Source: Pseudothermotoga sp.
GTDB taxonomy: Bacteria > Thermotogota > Thermotogae > Thermotogales > DSM-5069
Length of the DNA: 64,000 nt
NCBI GenBank assembly: GCA_025060105.1
Contig: JANXCS010000003.1
Coordinates: forward strand, 62,001 to 126,000
Direction of reading: 5' to 3'
Shown: piece by piece, positions 8,905 through 16,930 of the stretch
Numbering within the stretch: the stretch's first letter is position 1
How the letters are laid out: every line of letters starts with the position of its first letter
Made by a program: the position numbers and the translations under genes
The notes under the pieces: generated by a model
What the model was told of the DNA's origin: nothing
The model's input: only the letters and a program-made list of their open reading frames with translations
The model's database searches: none

Positions 8905-8918
8905 TGGATAGAACAAAA

Positions 8919-8930
8919 ATGTACGTACAT
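8919..8930 (+). promoter_or_regulatory. AraR-type operator (ATGTACGTACAT) in the araR leader
   Basis: Perfect 12-base palindrome ATGTACGTACAT located about 8 bases after the predicted transcription start of araR. Two further copies of the same core, one perfect and one with a single mismatch, flank the promoter of the arabinose transport operon, so this is most likely the repressor binding site used for autoregulation. Confidence 0.65.
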
Positions 8931-8936
8931 AAAGGA

Positions 8937-10001
8937 GTGAAAGTTATCATACCCAAGTACAGGCTCATCGAGCAGTTCTTACTATCAGAAATCAAATCCG
9001 GTAAATATACAGCCGACGGAAAGTTGCCCACGGAGAAGGAACTCATGGAAAAATTCAGCGCGAGCAGGGAAACTGTCAGAAAAGCGCTCGATAGATTGAC
9101 GGTAAAGGGCATCATAGTGAGAAAACCAGGTGTTGGAACATTCATCAACTCAGAAAGGAGCAACCATTTGGTGGGAATCATCGTACAACAGATAACTAGT
9201 TATATATTTCCCTATGTGGTCTTCGGTGCAGAGGATTATTTGTTCAGAAACAATTACAAGATGTTGCTTGGGAATGCATCTGAAGATCCATCTCGAGAAA
9301 GACAAGTCATAGAGGAATGGATCGAATCGGGAGTCTGCGGGTTGATAATTGATCCAGTTTACAGCGCCACGAAACGTTCGAATAGAGACTACATAAAGTC
9401 TCTGGTAAAGTTAGGGATAAAAGTTGTAGTCGTACATACTGACTGGAATATAGATGGAACGAGTTGCGTGATTCTGGACGATGCTTACGGTGGTGCAAAA
9501 GCGGCCGAGATATTTCATCAGTTTGGCCACAGAAGGGTCGCTGTGTTGTACAAATCGATACACTTGCCGAGTTTCGTCAGGGCAATGAGCTTCATTCAGA
9601 GGGCCAGAGAACTCGGATTTGAGAAAATTTACGAAAAATCATTCAATGTCTCAGAGTTCACAGGCGTACCCATGCAAATGGCATACGAGCTTCTAACGAT
9701 GCCTAGGCAGTTAAGACCAACTGCGGTGTTTTGCTACAACGACGCGACTGCACTTCAACTGCAGTTGGTTGCGAAGAGATTGGGCTTGAGTATTCCGGAA
9801 GATCTCTCAGTGATTGGTTTCGACGATGCACCGATAGGTGATTTCAGAGATATTCTCACAACTTTTGCCCATCCTAAAGAAGAAGTCGGCAGAAAAGCAG
9901 CTGAATTACTATTGAAGATGCTCGATAATGGTCAAGTAGAAAGATGTGTTCTCCCACCGGAACTGATTGAGAGAAGCTCGGTGGCATCCCCGAGTTTTTG
10001 A
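8937..10001 (+). CDS. araR: AraR-type transcriptional repressor (GntR head, LacI-type sensor)
   Basis: About 354 aa. An N-terminal GntR winged helix-turn-helix (IIPKYRLIEQFLL..., GKLPTEKELMEKF, SRETVRKALDRL, PGVGTF) is fused to a periplasmic-binding-protein-like sensor (HLVGIIVQQ near residue 80; IGFDDAPIGD near 300), the architecture of Bacillus AraR, which releases DNA on binding L-arabinose. It sits directly before an arabinose operon and beside three matching palindromes. The start is uncertain: the only ribosome site, AAAGGAG at 8931-8937, overlaps GTG 8937, while homologues begin at about IIPKYR, which would need ATC 8946 or ATA 8949. Confidence 0.9.
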   Translation: MKVIIPKYRLIEQFLLSEIKSGKYTADGKLPTEKELMEKFSASRETVRKALDRLTVKGIIVRKPGVGTFINSERSNHLVGIIVQQITSYIFPYVVFGAEDYLFRNNYKMLLGNASEDPSRERQVIEEWIESGVCGLIIDPVYSATKRSNRDYIKSLVKLGIKVVVVHTDWNIDGTSCVILDDAYGGAKAAEIFHQFGHRRVAVLYKSIHLPSFVRAMSFIQRARELGFEKIYEKSFNVSEFTGVPMQMAYELLTMPRQLRPTAVFCYNDATALQLQLVAKRLGLSIPEDLSVIGFDDAPIGDFRDILTTFAHPKEEVGRKAAELLLKMLDNGQVERCVLPPELIERSSVASPSF

Positions 10002-10020
10002 AAAACTTTGTGAAACATAA

Positions 10021-10030
10021 TGTACGTACA
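10021..10030 (+). promoter_or_regulatory. AraR-type operator, upstream copy
   Basis: Perfect TGTACGTACA palindrome in the 213-base gap between araR and the transport operon. It is centred 123 bases upstream of the operator at 10144-10153; the promoter lies between the two, an arrangement suited to repression by looping. Confidence 0.65.
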
Positions 10031-10098
10031 ATAAAAAACACACTGAGCCAAGCGATGCAAAAACAGGTTCTCGTTATAGTTGGTTTCTTCAAACGATC

Positions 10099-10128
10099 TT
10101 GACAAGACGGTGACAAGGAGTTTATAAT
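10099..10128 (+). promoter_or_regulatory. Promoter of the arabinose operon
   Basis: Consensus TTGACA (10099-10104), 18-base spacer and consensus TATAAT (10123-10128). Transcription would begin near 10135, about nine bases before the downstream AraR operator. This is the strongest promoter in the window. Confidence 0.8.
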
Positions 10129-10143
10129 ACTGATGTAAGTATT

Positions 10144-10153
10144 TGAACGTACA
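10144..10153 (+). promoter_or_regulatory. AraR-type operator, promoter-proximal copy
   Basis: TGAACGTACA, one mismatch from the perfect TGTACGTACA core, located just after the predicted transcription start so that a bound repressor would block early elongation. Confidence 0.6.
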
Positions 10154-10214
10154 TAACACAAGTTTTATCCATCATGGGGGATGCCAGTGATTCCACAGAA
10201 GGGAGGGGGATTAC

Positions 10215-11534
10215 ATGGTTAGAAGGTTGCTGACGGTGGCTTTAGTGATCCTTTTCATTGCGGTTGGGTTCTCCACAGTTAAGATCTCCGTTTTGTGCTC
10301 TCCAGATAATGCAGATGCTCTCAAATGGCTCGCAGGCGAATTCATGAAGCGAAATCCAGACATTCAGGTCGAAATCGTCCCACTCTCATGGGAAGTTCTC
10401 TATCCAAAGCTGTTACAAGATTTGAGATCGCAAGCAGGATCATTTGAAGCGTTCACCTATGACGTCATGACAACGGGTGCTGTTTCCTTCGGACTTGTAG
10501 ATCTTGGAGAATTCATGAGCAAATATCCACACCTTTTGCCTCCAGATTACGATCTGGGAGATTTCATTCCACAAGTGCTTGAAGAGTCCGGCAAGTGGCA
10601 AGGTAAGCTGATCGGTTTACCATTTTACAACAACACGATGCTTTTCTACTACAGAAAGGATTTATTTGAAGATCCGAAGTTGAAACAAGCATTCAAGGAA
10701 AAGTACGGTCGAGAGTTGACCTTGCCCGTCACATGGGAAGAAGTCAAGGAAATAGCTGAGTTCTTCACAAAGAAATTCAACAGGAACTCTCCCACCGAGT
10801 ATGGAATTGCCTTGATGTTCCCAAGAACTCACACTTTGTTCTACATGTATCTACTGTTCTTCGGTGAGTACAGAAACGCCCCACTCGGTATCATGAAACA
10901 TGGTCAAGCAGATTTAGAGTATGGTGAATACTTCACGGCCGACCGCAGGCCTGCATTCAACAGCGAAGAGGGACTTAAAGCTCTTGAAATGATGAAAAGG
11001 CTCATGCCTTACAGCCCAGATCCACTAGGCTCTGATTATGGTGAAACGATAGAATACTTCAACCAAGGGCTTGTAGCAATGGTTCCTCAGTGGACAGGTC
11101 CATACCTCATCTTCAAGTCGACCGTCGGAGCTGAAAAGGTCGGTATTATACCTATGCCTGGAAGATCGGTGAGTGGCCAATGGGCTCTCGCTATCAACAA
11201 GTTTATACCTGAGGAGAAAAAGGTGGCGGCTTTCAAATTCATAACCTTCGCCACAAGTAAATGGGCCGATAAAAGCAAATTCCTCAGATTTGCCGTAGCT
11301 CCAGCGAGGATGTCCACACTCAAAGATCCAGAGGTCAGAGCCGCCGATCCAAGAGTGCCAGCACTCGAGGTGACTTACATCACCCAGACACACAGGCCAA
11401 GAATTCCAGAAGAACCACGTCTTGAAGACATCACCGTTGAAACGTTCTCAAAAATACTTGCAGGTACATTGCCACTCTCCATGGACACACTCAACGATCT
11501 TGCAAGGAGATGGCGAGAAATACTCGGTAAATGA
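10215..11534 (+). CDS. ABC transporter sugar-binding protein (arabinose/arabinoside)
   Basis: 439-aa family 1 extracellular solute-binding protein. Residues 1-20 are a signal peptide with no lipobox Cys (MVRRLLTVALVILFIAVGFS); the mature part starts as a typical two-lobed sugar binder (KISVLCSPDNADALKWLAGEF..., NPDIQVEIVPLSW). Its position between AraR operators and a GH51 arabinofuranosidase points to arabinose or arabino-oligosaccharides as ligand (inference). A GGGAGGGGGGA ribosome site precedes the ATG. A strong hairpin follows the stop codon and separates it from the permease genes. No ATPase gene is in the cluster, so a shared ATPase encoded elsewhere must energise uptake. Confidence 0.9.
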   Translation: MVRRLLTVALVILFIAVGFSTVKISVLCSPDNADALKWLAGEFMKRNPDIQVEIVPLSWEVLYPKLLQDLRSQAGSFEAFTYDVMTTGAVSFGLVDLGEFMSKYPHLLPPDYDLGDFIPQVLEESGKWQGKLIGLPFYNNTMLFYYRKDLFEDPKLKQAFKEKYGRELTLPVTWEEVKEIAEFFTKKFNRNSPTEYGIALMFPRTHTLFYMYLLFFGEYRNAPLGIMKHGQADLEYGEYFTADRRPAFNSEEGLKALEMMKRLMPYSPDPLGSDYGETIEYFNQGLVAMVPQWTGPYLIFKSTVGAEKVGIIPMPGRSVSGQWALAINKFIPEEKKVAAFKFITFATSKWADKSKFLRFAVAPARMSTLKDPEVRAADPRVPALEVTYITQTHRPRIPEEPRLEDITVETFSKILAGTLPLSMDTLNDLARRWREILGK

Positions 11535-11543
11535 GGGGGTGAA

Positions 11544-11569
11544 GAGGGGGCGTAAGCCCCCTCGTTTTT
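11544..11569 (+). terminator. Hairpin with T-run between binding-protein and permease genes
   Basis: GAGGGGGC and GCCCCCTC pair around a GTAA loop, followed by GTTTTT whose last T abuts the ATG of the permease gene at 11570. It has the form of an intrinsic terminator inside the operon, so it likely lowers expression of downstream genes or protects the upstream message end. It also leaves no ribosome site next to the permease start. Confidence 0.8.
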
Positions 11570-12457
11570 ATGAAAGGCAGATTAATTCCTTGGTTGATGG
11601 TTCTTCCAACTTTGATTCTTTTTCTTTCTATGACCATCTATCCTTTCGCCTTCATGATCTGGGCTTCTTTCAGAGACTATGATCTCTCTAAACGCGCTGA
11701 AACTCACTTTATAGGTCTTTCGAATTATTTCCAAATACCGAAGGATAGAACCGCGATCGAGTCGTTCAAATTCACAGTTAAACTTCTTTCTATAGCTGTG
11801 CCGATTGAAATTCTCCTCGGAGTGGGTATAGCTTTCCTGGTTAGAGGTGCTAAAGGTGAGAAAATCATACGTTCTTCCTTCTTGATACCCATGATGGTGC
11901 CAGCCGCCGTATCCGGTGTGGCTTGGAAAATGCTTTATAACTATGCGTTTGGTCCAGTGAATTGGTTCCTTTCCTTGTTTGGTGTGTCCAAAATTTCCTG
12001 GCTCGGTGATATGAACTACGCTCAGCTCGGGATAATAATCATCGATGTGTGGCAGTGGACACCTTTCGTTTTTCTTATGATATACGCAGGTCTACAGTCT
12101 ATACCTCAAGATTTGATAGACGCGGCAAGGGTCGATGGTGCCGATTGGGGTAGAGTGTTTCTACACGTCGAGTTCCCTTTGCTCAGACCATTGATACTTG
12201 TTGCTCTTGTGCTGAGAATCATCGATTGTCTTAAGACGTTCGACATAGTCTTCATGACCACTTGGGGTGGCCCCGGGGCAGCAACACACACGTACAGCTT
12301 TTATATTTACAAGGTTGGAATTTCTTTCGGGTGGAATATCGGCTATGCTTCTGCGCTCAGTGTACTTCTGTTAATAGTCAGTATGGTCTTAGTCAATCTC
12401 GTCTTTAGGTTGGTGAAGATGAGGCGTCAACTGGGATTTGGAGGTGAAGAATTGTGA
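11570..12457 (+). CDS. ABC sugar permease, MalF/AraP type
   Basis: 295-aa inner-membrane permease with about six helices. The EAA loop that contacts the ATPase is at DAARVDGADWGRVFLHVEFPL near residue 185, with the conserved glycine. It pairs with the next gene, overlapping it by four bases (GTGA). The start codon directly follows the T-run of the operon hairpin and lacks a nearby ribosome site, so translation may depend on ribosomes arriving from the upstream gene or on the GAGGGGG segment in the hairpin's 5' arm. Confidence 0.92.
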   Translation: MKGRLIPWLMVLPTLILFLSMTIYPFAFMIWASFRDYDLSKRAETHFIGLSNYFQIPKDRTAIESFKFTVKLLSIAVPIEILLGVGIAFLVRGAKGEKIIRSSFLIPMMVPAAVSGVAWKMLYNYAFGPVNWFLSLFGVSKISWLGDMNYAQLGIIIIDVWQWTPFVFLMIYAGLQSIPQDLIDAARVDGADWGRVFLHVEFPLLRPLILVALVLRIIDCLKTFDIVFMTTWGGPGAATHTYSFYIYKVGISFGWNIGYASALSVLLLIVSMVLVNLVFRLVKMRRQLGFGGEEL

Positions 12458-13305
12458 AAAAAATTCTCAGAGTTTTCAAATACATCCTCATCGGCATCTG
12501 CTTAGTCTTTTTCCTTTTTCCTGTTTATTGGCTCGTGATAACAGCTTTTAAACCTTCGAACGAATGGTTCGGTTGGCCACCAAAGTTTTGGCCTTCGCAA
12601 CTAACTTTTTCGAATTTTTATGGCGCTAAAGAAACCGAAGTTTTCGGTGGAACGACGGGTTCCATAGAGAACATCTTTCCATACTTGAGGAACAGTATAA
12701 TCGTTGGAGTATCCGTTGCGCTCATCGGAACTATTGTCAGTGCCCTGTCAGCTTACGCCATAGCGAGGTACAAAGTTGGCGGAGCGTTTTTAGCGGAGTG
12801 GATCATTTCAATCAGAATGTTACCGCCTATCGTTTCCGCATTACCACTGTATGTGATATTTTCACGCTTGAGGCTTATAAACACATGGTGGGCCTTGATA
12901 CTTTCGCATTTGGTGATAGTGGTACCCTTGGGTGTGTGGTTGCTGATAAGTTTCTTCAGAGAAATCCCTAGGGAGATAGACGAGGCAGCTTATGTAGACG
13001 GTGCGAATCCTGTTCAAGCTTTCTTTTACGTGGTTTTACCGCTCAGCGCTCCTGGATTAGCAGCCGTTGCAGTGCTTTCTCTGATACAGAGTTGGAGTGA
13101 GTTCCTGCTCGCTTTAGTCTTGACCAACGATGCTCGAGCGCAAACGTTACCCATCTTTCTAGGTAGGTACATCACCGGTTGGCGCGTAGCTTGGGGCCCC
13201 CTTTCTGCTGCCGGAATAGTGACCATGCTGCCGGTGGTCGTGTTCGCAGTGATGGCTCAAAGATACCTCATAAGGGGACTAACTTTCGGAGCTGTGAAGG
13301 GATAA
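12454..13305 (+). CDS. ABC sugar permease, MalG/AraQ type
   Basis: 283-aa inner-membrane permease, six predicted helices, EAA loop EIDEAAYVDGANPVQAFFYV near residue 175. It forms the second half of the translocation pore with the preceding permease; the GTG start overlaps that gene's stop. The C-terminus ends LIRGLTFGAVKG, the usual tail of MalG-type subunits. Confidence 0.92.
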   Translation: MKKILRVFKYILIGICLVFFLFPVYWLVITAFKPSNEWFGWPPKFWPSQLTFSNFYGAKETEVFGGTTGSIENIFPYLRNSIIVGVSVALIGTIVSALSAYAIARYKVGGAFLAEWIISIRMLPPIVSALPLYVIFSRLRLINTWWALILSHLVIVVPLGVWLLISFFREIPREIDEAAYVDGANPVQAFFYVVLPLSAPGLAAVAVLSLIQSWSEFLLALVLTNDARAQTLPIFLGRYITGWRVAWGPLSAAGIVTMLPVVVFAVMAQRYLIRGLTFGAVKG

Positions 13306-13332
13306 CACACGAATTTTGGAGTGTGATGTGGT

Positions 13333-14787
13333 ATGCCTTATCAAATTGTTGTAAAAAAAAGCAAGGTTCTGGGCCCAGTTAGTAAATACATCTACGGTCA
13401 TTTCATAGAGCACCTTGGTAGATGCATCTATGGTGGTATCTATGATGAAAATTCTCCTCTTTCAGATGAGCGTGGTTTCAGAAGAGATGTTCTCGAATCC
13501 GTTAAAAAAATCAGAGTCTCGATATTGAGGTGGCCAGGAGGAAATTTTGCTTCGAATTATCATTGGGAAGATGGCATAGGACCAAAAGCATCAAGGCCTG
13601 TCAGATTCGATCTCGCTTGGCAGAGAGAAGAATCAAATAGGTTCGGTACAGACGAGTTCATAGAATACTGTAGAGAAATAGGAGCAGAACCTTATATTTG
13701 CATCAATATGGGTACTGGAACCTTAGATGAAGCCTTGCGTTGGTTGGAATATTGTAACGGAAAAGGGAACACGTATTATGCACAGCTGAGGACGAAGTTT
13801 GGTCATTCTGAACCGTACGATGTGAAGTTTTGGGGTATTGGCAACGAAATGTACGGCGAGTGGCAAATTGGCCACATGAAAGCAGAGGAATATGCGAGGA
13901 AAGCCAGAGAATATGCAAAATGGATGAAGGTTTTTGATCCCTCGATAAAAACCATTCTTGTAGGTTGCGATGATCCCACCTGGAACTTAGAAGTTCTGAA
14001 TACTGCTGGCGACATCATGGATTACATTTCTTATCATTTTTACACAGGATGTGAAGATTATTATGGTACAGTCGCCACGGTGTACTTGCTCAAAGAAAGG
14101 TTGTTGGGGCTCAAAAAGTTGATCGATATGAGTCGCGCCAGAAGAAAAGATATCATAAAGATCGCTTTGGATGAATGGAACGTTTGGTACAGGGTCGTAG
14201 ACAACCAGCTCGAAGAACCGTACGAATTTAAGGATGGTATCTTCGTGTGTGGGGTGTTGATAACACTACAGAAAATGAGTGATATAGTTCCTATAGCAAA
14301 TTTGGCGCAACTTGTGAATGTTTTAGGCGCGATACACACCGAAAAAAGTGGTCTGTACCTCACTCCCGTGTATAAGGCATTCGAGCTGATCGTTAACCAT
14401 TCAGGATCTATGCTTGTAGAAACACATGTTGAAAGCGAAACGTACGATGTGGAAAGCGTTATGTTTTTCAACAAAACTCCCTTTTCTCTATCGAACGTGC
14501 CTTATTTGGATGCCTCTGCAACTATCTCCGAGGACGGAAAAAAGTTGTATGTGACCGTCATCAACTATAAAAAGGATGAAGCTTTGAGAGTACCGATCAA
14601 AGTTGAGGGGGTTGACAAAAGGATAGCAAAAATGTACACATTAACAGGTCCAGATGTACATGCTCGCAACAGTTTTGAGAATCCAGACGTTGTTAGCATA
14701 CTGGAAGAAGCAATTTTGGTCGATGAGAACTTTAACCTCACCTTGAGGCCTTCCTCATGCTCGGTAATCGAGATGAATCTCGTTTGA
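13333..14787 (+). CDS. abfA: Alpha-L-arabinofuranosidase, GH51
   Basis: 484 aa with no signal peptide, so cytoplasmic. It releases terminal arabinofuranose from imported arabino-oligosaccharides. The GH51 TIM barrel is clear: FIEHLGRCIYGGIYD near residue 19, RWPGGNFASNYHW near 65, the acid/base Glu in WGIGNEMYGEW near 172 and the nucleophile Glu in ALDEWNVWY near 281; a C-terminal beta domain follows. Length equals that of other thermotogal GH51 enzymes. It lies downstream of the importer and upstream of the arabinose catabolic genes, giving the operon its substrate identity. Confidence 0.96.
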   Translation: MPYQIVVKKSKVLGPVSKYIYGHFIEHLGRCIYGGIYDENSPLSDERGFRRDVLESVKKIRVSILRWPGGNFASNYHWEDGIGPKASRPVRFDLAWQREESNRFGTDEFIEYCREIGAEPYICINMGTGTLDEALRWLEYCNGKGNTYYAQLRTKFGHSEPYDVKFWGIGNEMYGEWQIGHMKAEEYARKAREYAKWMKVFDPSIKTILVGCDDPTWNLEVLNTAGDIMDYISYHFYTGCEDYYGTVATVYLLKERLLGLKKLIDMSRARRKDIIKIALDEWNVWYRVVDNQLEEPYEFKDGIFVCGVLITLQKMSDIVPIANLAQLVNVLGAIHTEKSGLYLTPVYKAFELIVNHSGSMLVETHVESETYDVESVMFFNKTPFSLSNVPYLDASATISEDGKKLYVTVINYKKDEALRVPIKVEGVDKRIAKMYTLTGPDVHARNSFENPDVVSILEEAILVDENFNLTLRPSSCSVIEMNLV

Positions 14788-14801
14788 AAAGAGGTGAGCA
14801 C

Positions 14802-15455
14802 ATGTACGAAGTGGAGAAAAAGCAGTTGTACGAAGCACACTTGGCATTGGAGAAATACGGCTTGGTTTCATACACGAGTGGTAATGTGAGTGTTAGGGTG
14901 AATGACCATGTCATAATCAAGCCATCGGGTGTTCCGTATTCTCAACTCAAACCGGAAGATTTCGTGGTCGTTGATCTTTCGGGAAACGTGATCGAAGCCA
15001 GTAAAAAACCATCGATAGACACGGCAACTCATTTGTATCTCTACAGAAATGTGAGCTGGGCACGCTCCATCGTTCATACTCATTCAACTTTCTCTACCGT
15101 ATGGGCGGTCATTGAAAGACCGATACCTGTGTTGTGCACCGCGCACGCCGATGTTTTTGGAGAAGAAATCCCGTTGACGGAGTATGCGTCCGTTGGATCT
15201 GAAGCCATAGGTAAGGCCGTTCTGAAAGTGATGGGACGTTCTGGCGCGGTGCTGTTGAGGAAACACGGAGTGATGGTTCTTGGAACGAGCATAGAGGATG
15301 CACTTAAAAAAGCGATATTCCTCGAAGAAGTGGCTAAGATTGCGTACTTCGCCAACTTGATGACCATTCCAGTGCCATTAACCAATGTGGAAGTTGAGAA
15401 ACTCTTTGAGCAGTACCACAGTAGGTACGGGCAAAGAAGAGAAACTGGGAGTTAG
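14802..15455 (+). CDS. araD: L-ribulose-5-phosphate 4-epimerase
   Basis: 217-aa class II aldolase/epimerase. It converts L-ribulose 5-phosphate to D-xylulose 5-phosphate, the last arabinose-specific step. SYTSGNVSVR, PSGVPYS and the zinc ligands in VHTHSTFST (two His) plus KHGVMVLG (His) are present. Related class II aldolases act on fuculose phosphate, but the operon context favours AraD. ATG 14802 is chosen because GAGGTGA lies six bases upstream; an earlier in-frame ATG at 14757 would overlap the GH51 gene. Confidence 0.9.
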   Translation: MYEVEKKQLYEAHLALEKYGLVSYTSGNVSVRVNDHVIIKPSGVPYSQLKPEDFVVVDLSGNVIEASKKPSIDTATHLYLYRNVSWARSIVHTHSTFSTVWAVIERPIPVLCTAHADVFGEEIPLTEYASVGSEAIGKAVLKVMGRSGAVLLRKHGVMVLGTSIEDALKKAIFLEEVAKIAYFANLMTIPVPLTNVEVEKLFEQYHSRYGQRRETGS

Positions 15456-15487
15456 AATATAAGAAAACCGCATGAAGGAGGTAGATC

Positions 15488-16927
15488 GTGATGCAAGCAC
15501 GGACGACTGTGGGGTTACTCGTGGGGAACAGGGGATTCTTTCCAGGTTCACTCGTGGAGGAAGGTAGAAAGAGGATTCTGAAAGTGCTCAACGAGATGGG
15601 AGCGAATGTGATAACTCTCAGTCCTGCAGACACCAAGTACGGTGCGGTTGAAAACCTGAAGGACGCAGAAAAGTGTGCAAAGCTCTTTAGAGATCACGCG
15701 GATAAAATCGATGGCATCATAGTGACGCTTCCAAATTTCGGCGATGAAGGTTCGGCAGCGTTGGCAATACGCATGTCCGGTTTGGACGTACCAGTTTTGG
15801 TCCACGCTTTTGCTGACGAACTTGGAAAAATGGATGTGAGCCACAGGCGCGATTCTTTCTGCGGGAAGATATCTCTGTGCAACAACCTCGTTCAGTTTGG
15901 TATATCTTTCACAGATACAAAACTGCACGTTGAGGATCCTGAAAGTAAAGAGTTCAAAGAAGATATCGAGAAATTCTTTGCGATTTGTCGCATCGTGAAA
16001 GGTGTCAAAGGTTTAAAAATAGGTGCCATAGGTGCTAGACCAGCCGCTTTCAATACAGTCAGGTTCAGCGAGAAAATACTGGAGAAGTATGGGATCAGCG
16101 TGGTGACGGTAGATCTGTCAGAAATCATCGCGCGCGCCAAATCTTTTGAATCGAAATCCGAGAGGGTAAAACACGAACTTGAGAAACTTCGCACAACCTT
16201 CAACGTTAAGAATGTTCCAAGTGAAGCTTTAGAGAGAATGGCACGCCTTGCTGCAGCCATAAACGAGTGGATAGAGAACAACGGGGTAAAAGCCATGGCG
16301 TTGCAGTGCTGGACGGCACTAGAAATGCTCTACGGTGTGGTTCCATGCGCCGTGATGAGTCTCTTATCTGAATCTCTATTACCGAGCGCTTGTGAAACCG
16401 ACGTCATGGGAGCGCTCTCCATGTACGTCCTTCAACTTGCTTCGGGAAAACCTTCTGCACTGATGGATTGGAACAACAATTACGGTGATGATCCAGACAA
16501 AGCCGTCATGTTCCATTGTAGCAATCTGCCAGTATCGTTCTTCCAGAGTTGTGAGATGTCTTACCAGCAAATCATTGCAGGCACAGTTGGCGCTGAGAAC
16601 GCGTACGGTACATGTGTTGGTAGGATCTCACCCGGTCCAGCAACTTTTCTGAGACTTTCATCATTTGACACAGAAGGTATCATCGCAGGTTTTGTAGCTG
16701 AAGGAGAATTCACCGACGATCCAATAGAAACGTTTGGAGGTTATGGTGTTGCAAAAATAAACAATTTAAGATCATTGCTCCATTTGATAGTCAAATACGG
16801 TTTTGAGCACCACGTAGCTGTGAGTAAGAGCTTGGTCAAAGATGCAGTCATTGAAGCACTGGAGAACTATCTCAACTGGGAGATCTTCACAATTGGTGAA
16901 TGCTCATGCCATCGTGAGGAGGTATGA
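15488..16927 (+). CDS. L-fucose-isomerase-like sugar isomerase, probably the L-arabinose isomerase of this operon
   Basis: 479 aa of the FucI/COG2407 fold. A conserved Glu-Asp pair, E303 (PSACETDVMGA) and D327 (LMDWNNNYGDD), are 24 residues apart, the same spacing as the metal ligands E337 and D361 of E. coli FucI; H441/H442 (GFEHHVAVS) could be the third ligand. It is not of the classical AraA family, yet it lies between araD and a sugar kinase in an arabinose operon that has no araA, so L-arabinose to L-ribulose is the likely reaction (inference). Starts GTG 15488 or ATG 15491 both follow AAGGAGGT. Confidence 0.8.
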   Translation: MMQARTTVGLLVGNRGFFPGSLVEEGRKRILKVLNEMGANVITLSPADTKYGAVENLKDAEKCAKLFRDHADKIDGIIVTLPNFGDEGSAALAIRMSGLDVPVLVHAFADELGKMDVSHRRDSFCGKISLCNNLVQFGISFTDTKLHVEDPESKEFKEDIEKFFAICRIVKGVKGLKIGAIGARPAAFNTVRFSEKILEKYGISVVTVDLSEIIARAKSFESKSERVKHELEKLRTTFNVKNVPSEALERMARLAAAINEWIENNGVKAMALQCWTALEMLYGVVPCAVMSLLSESLLPSACETDVMGALSMYVLQLASGKPSALMDWNNNYGDDPDKAVMFHCSNLPVSFFQSCEMSYQQIIAGTVGAENAYGTCVGRISPGPATFLRLSSFDTEGIIAGFVAEGEFTDDPIETFGGYGVAKINNLRSLLHLIVKYGFEHHVAVSKSLVKDAVIEALENYLNWEIFTIGECSCHREEV

Positions 16928-16930
16928 GCT

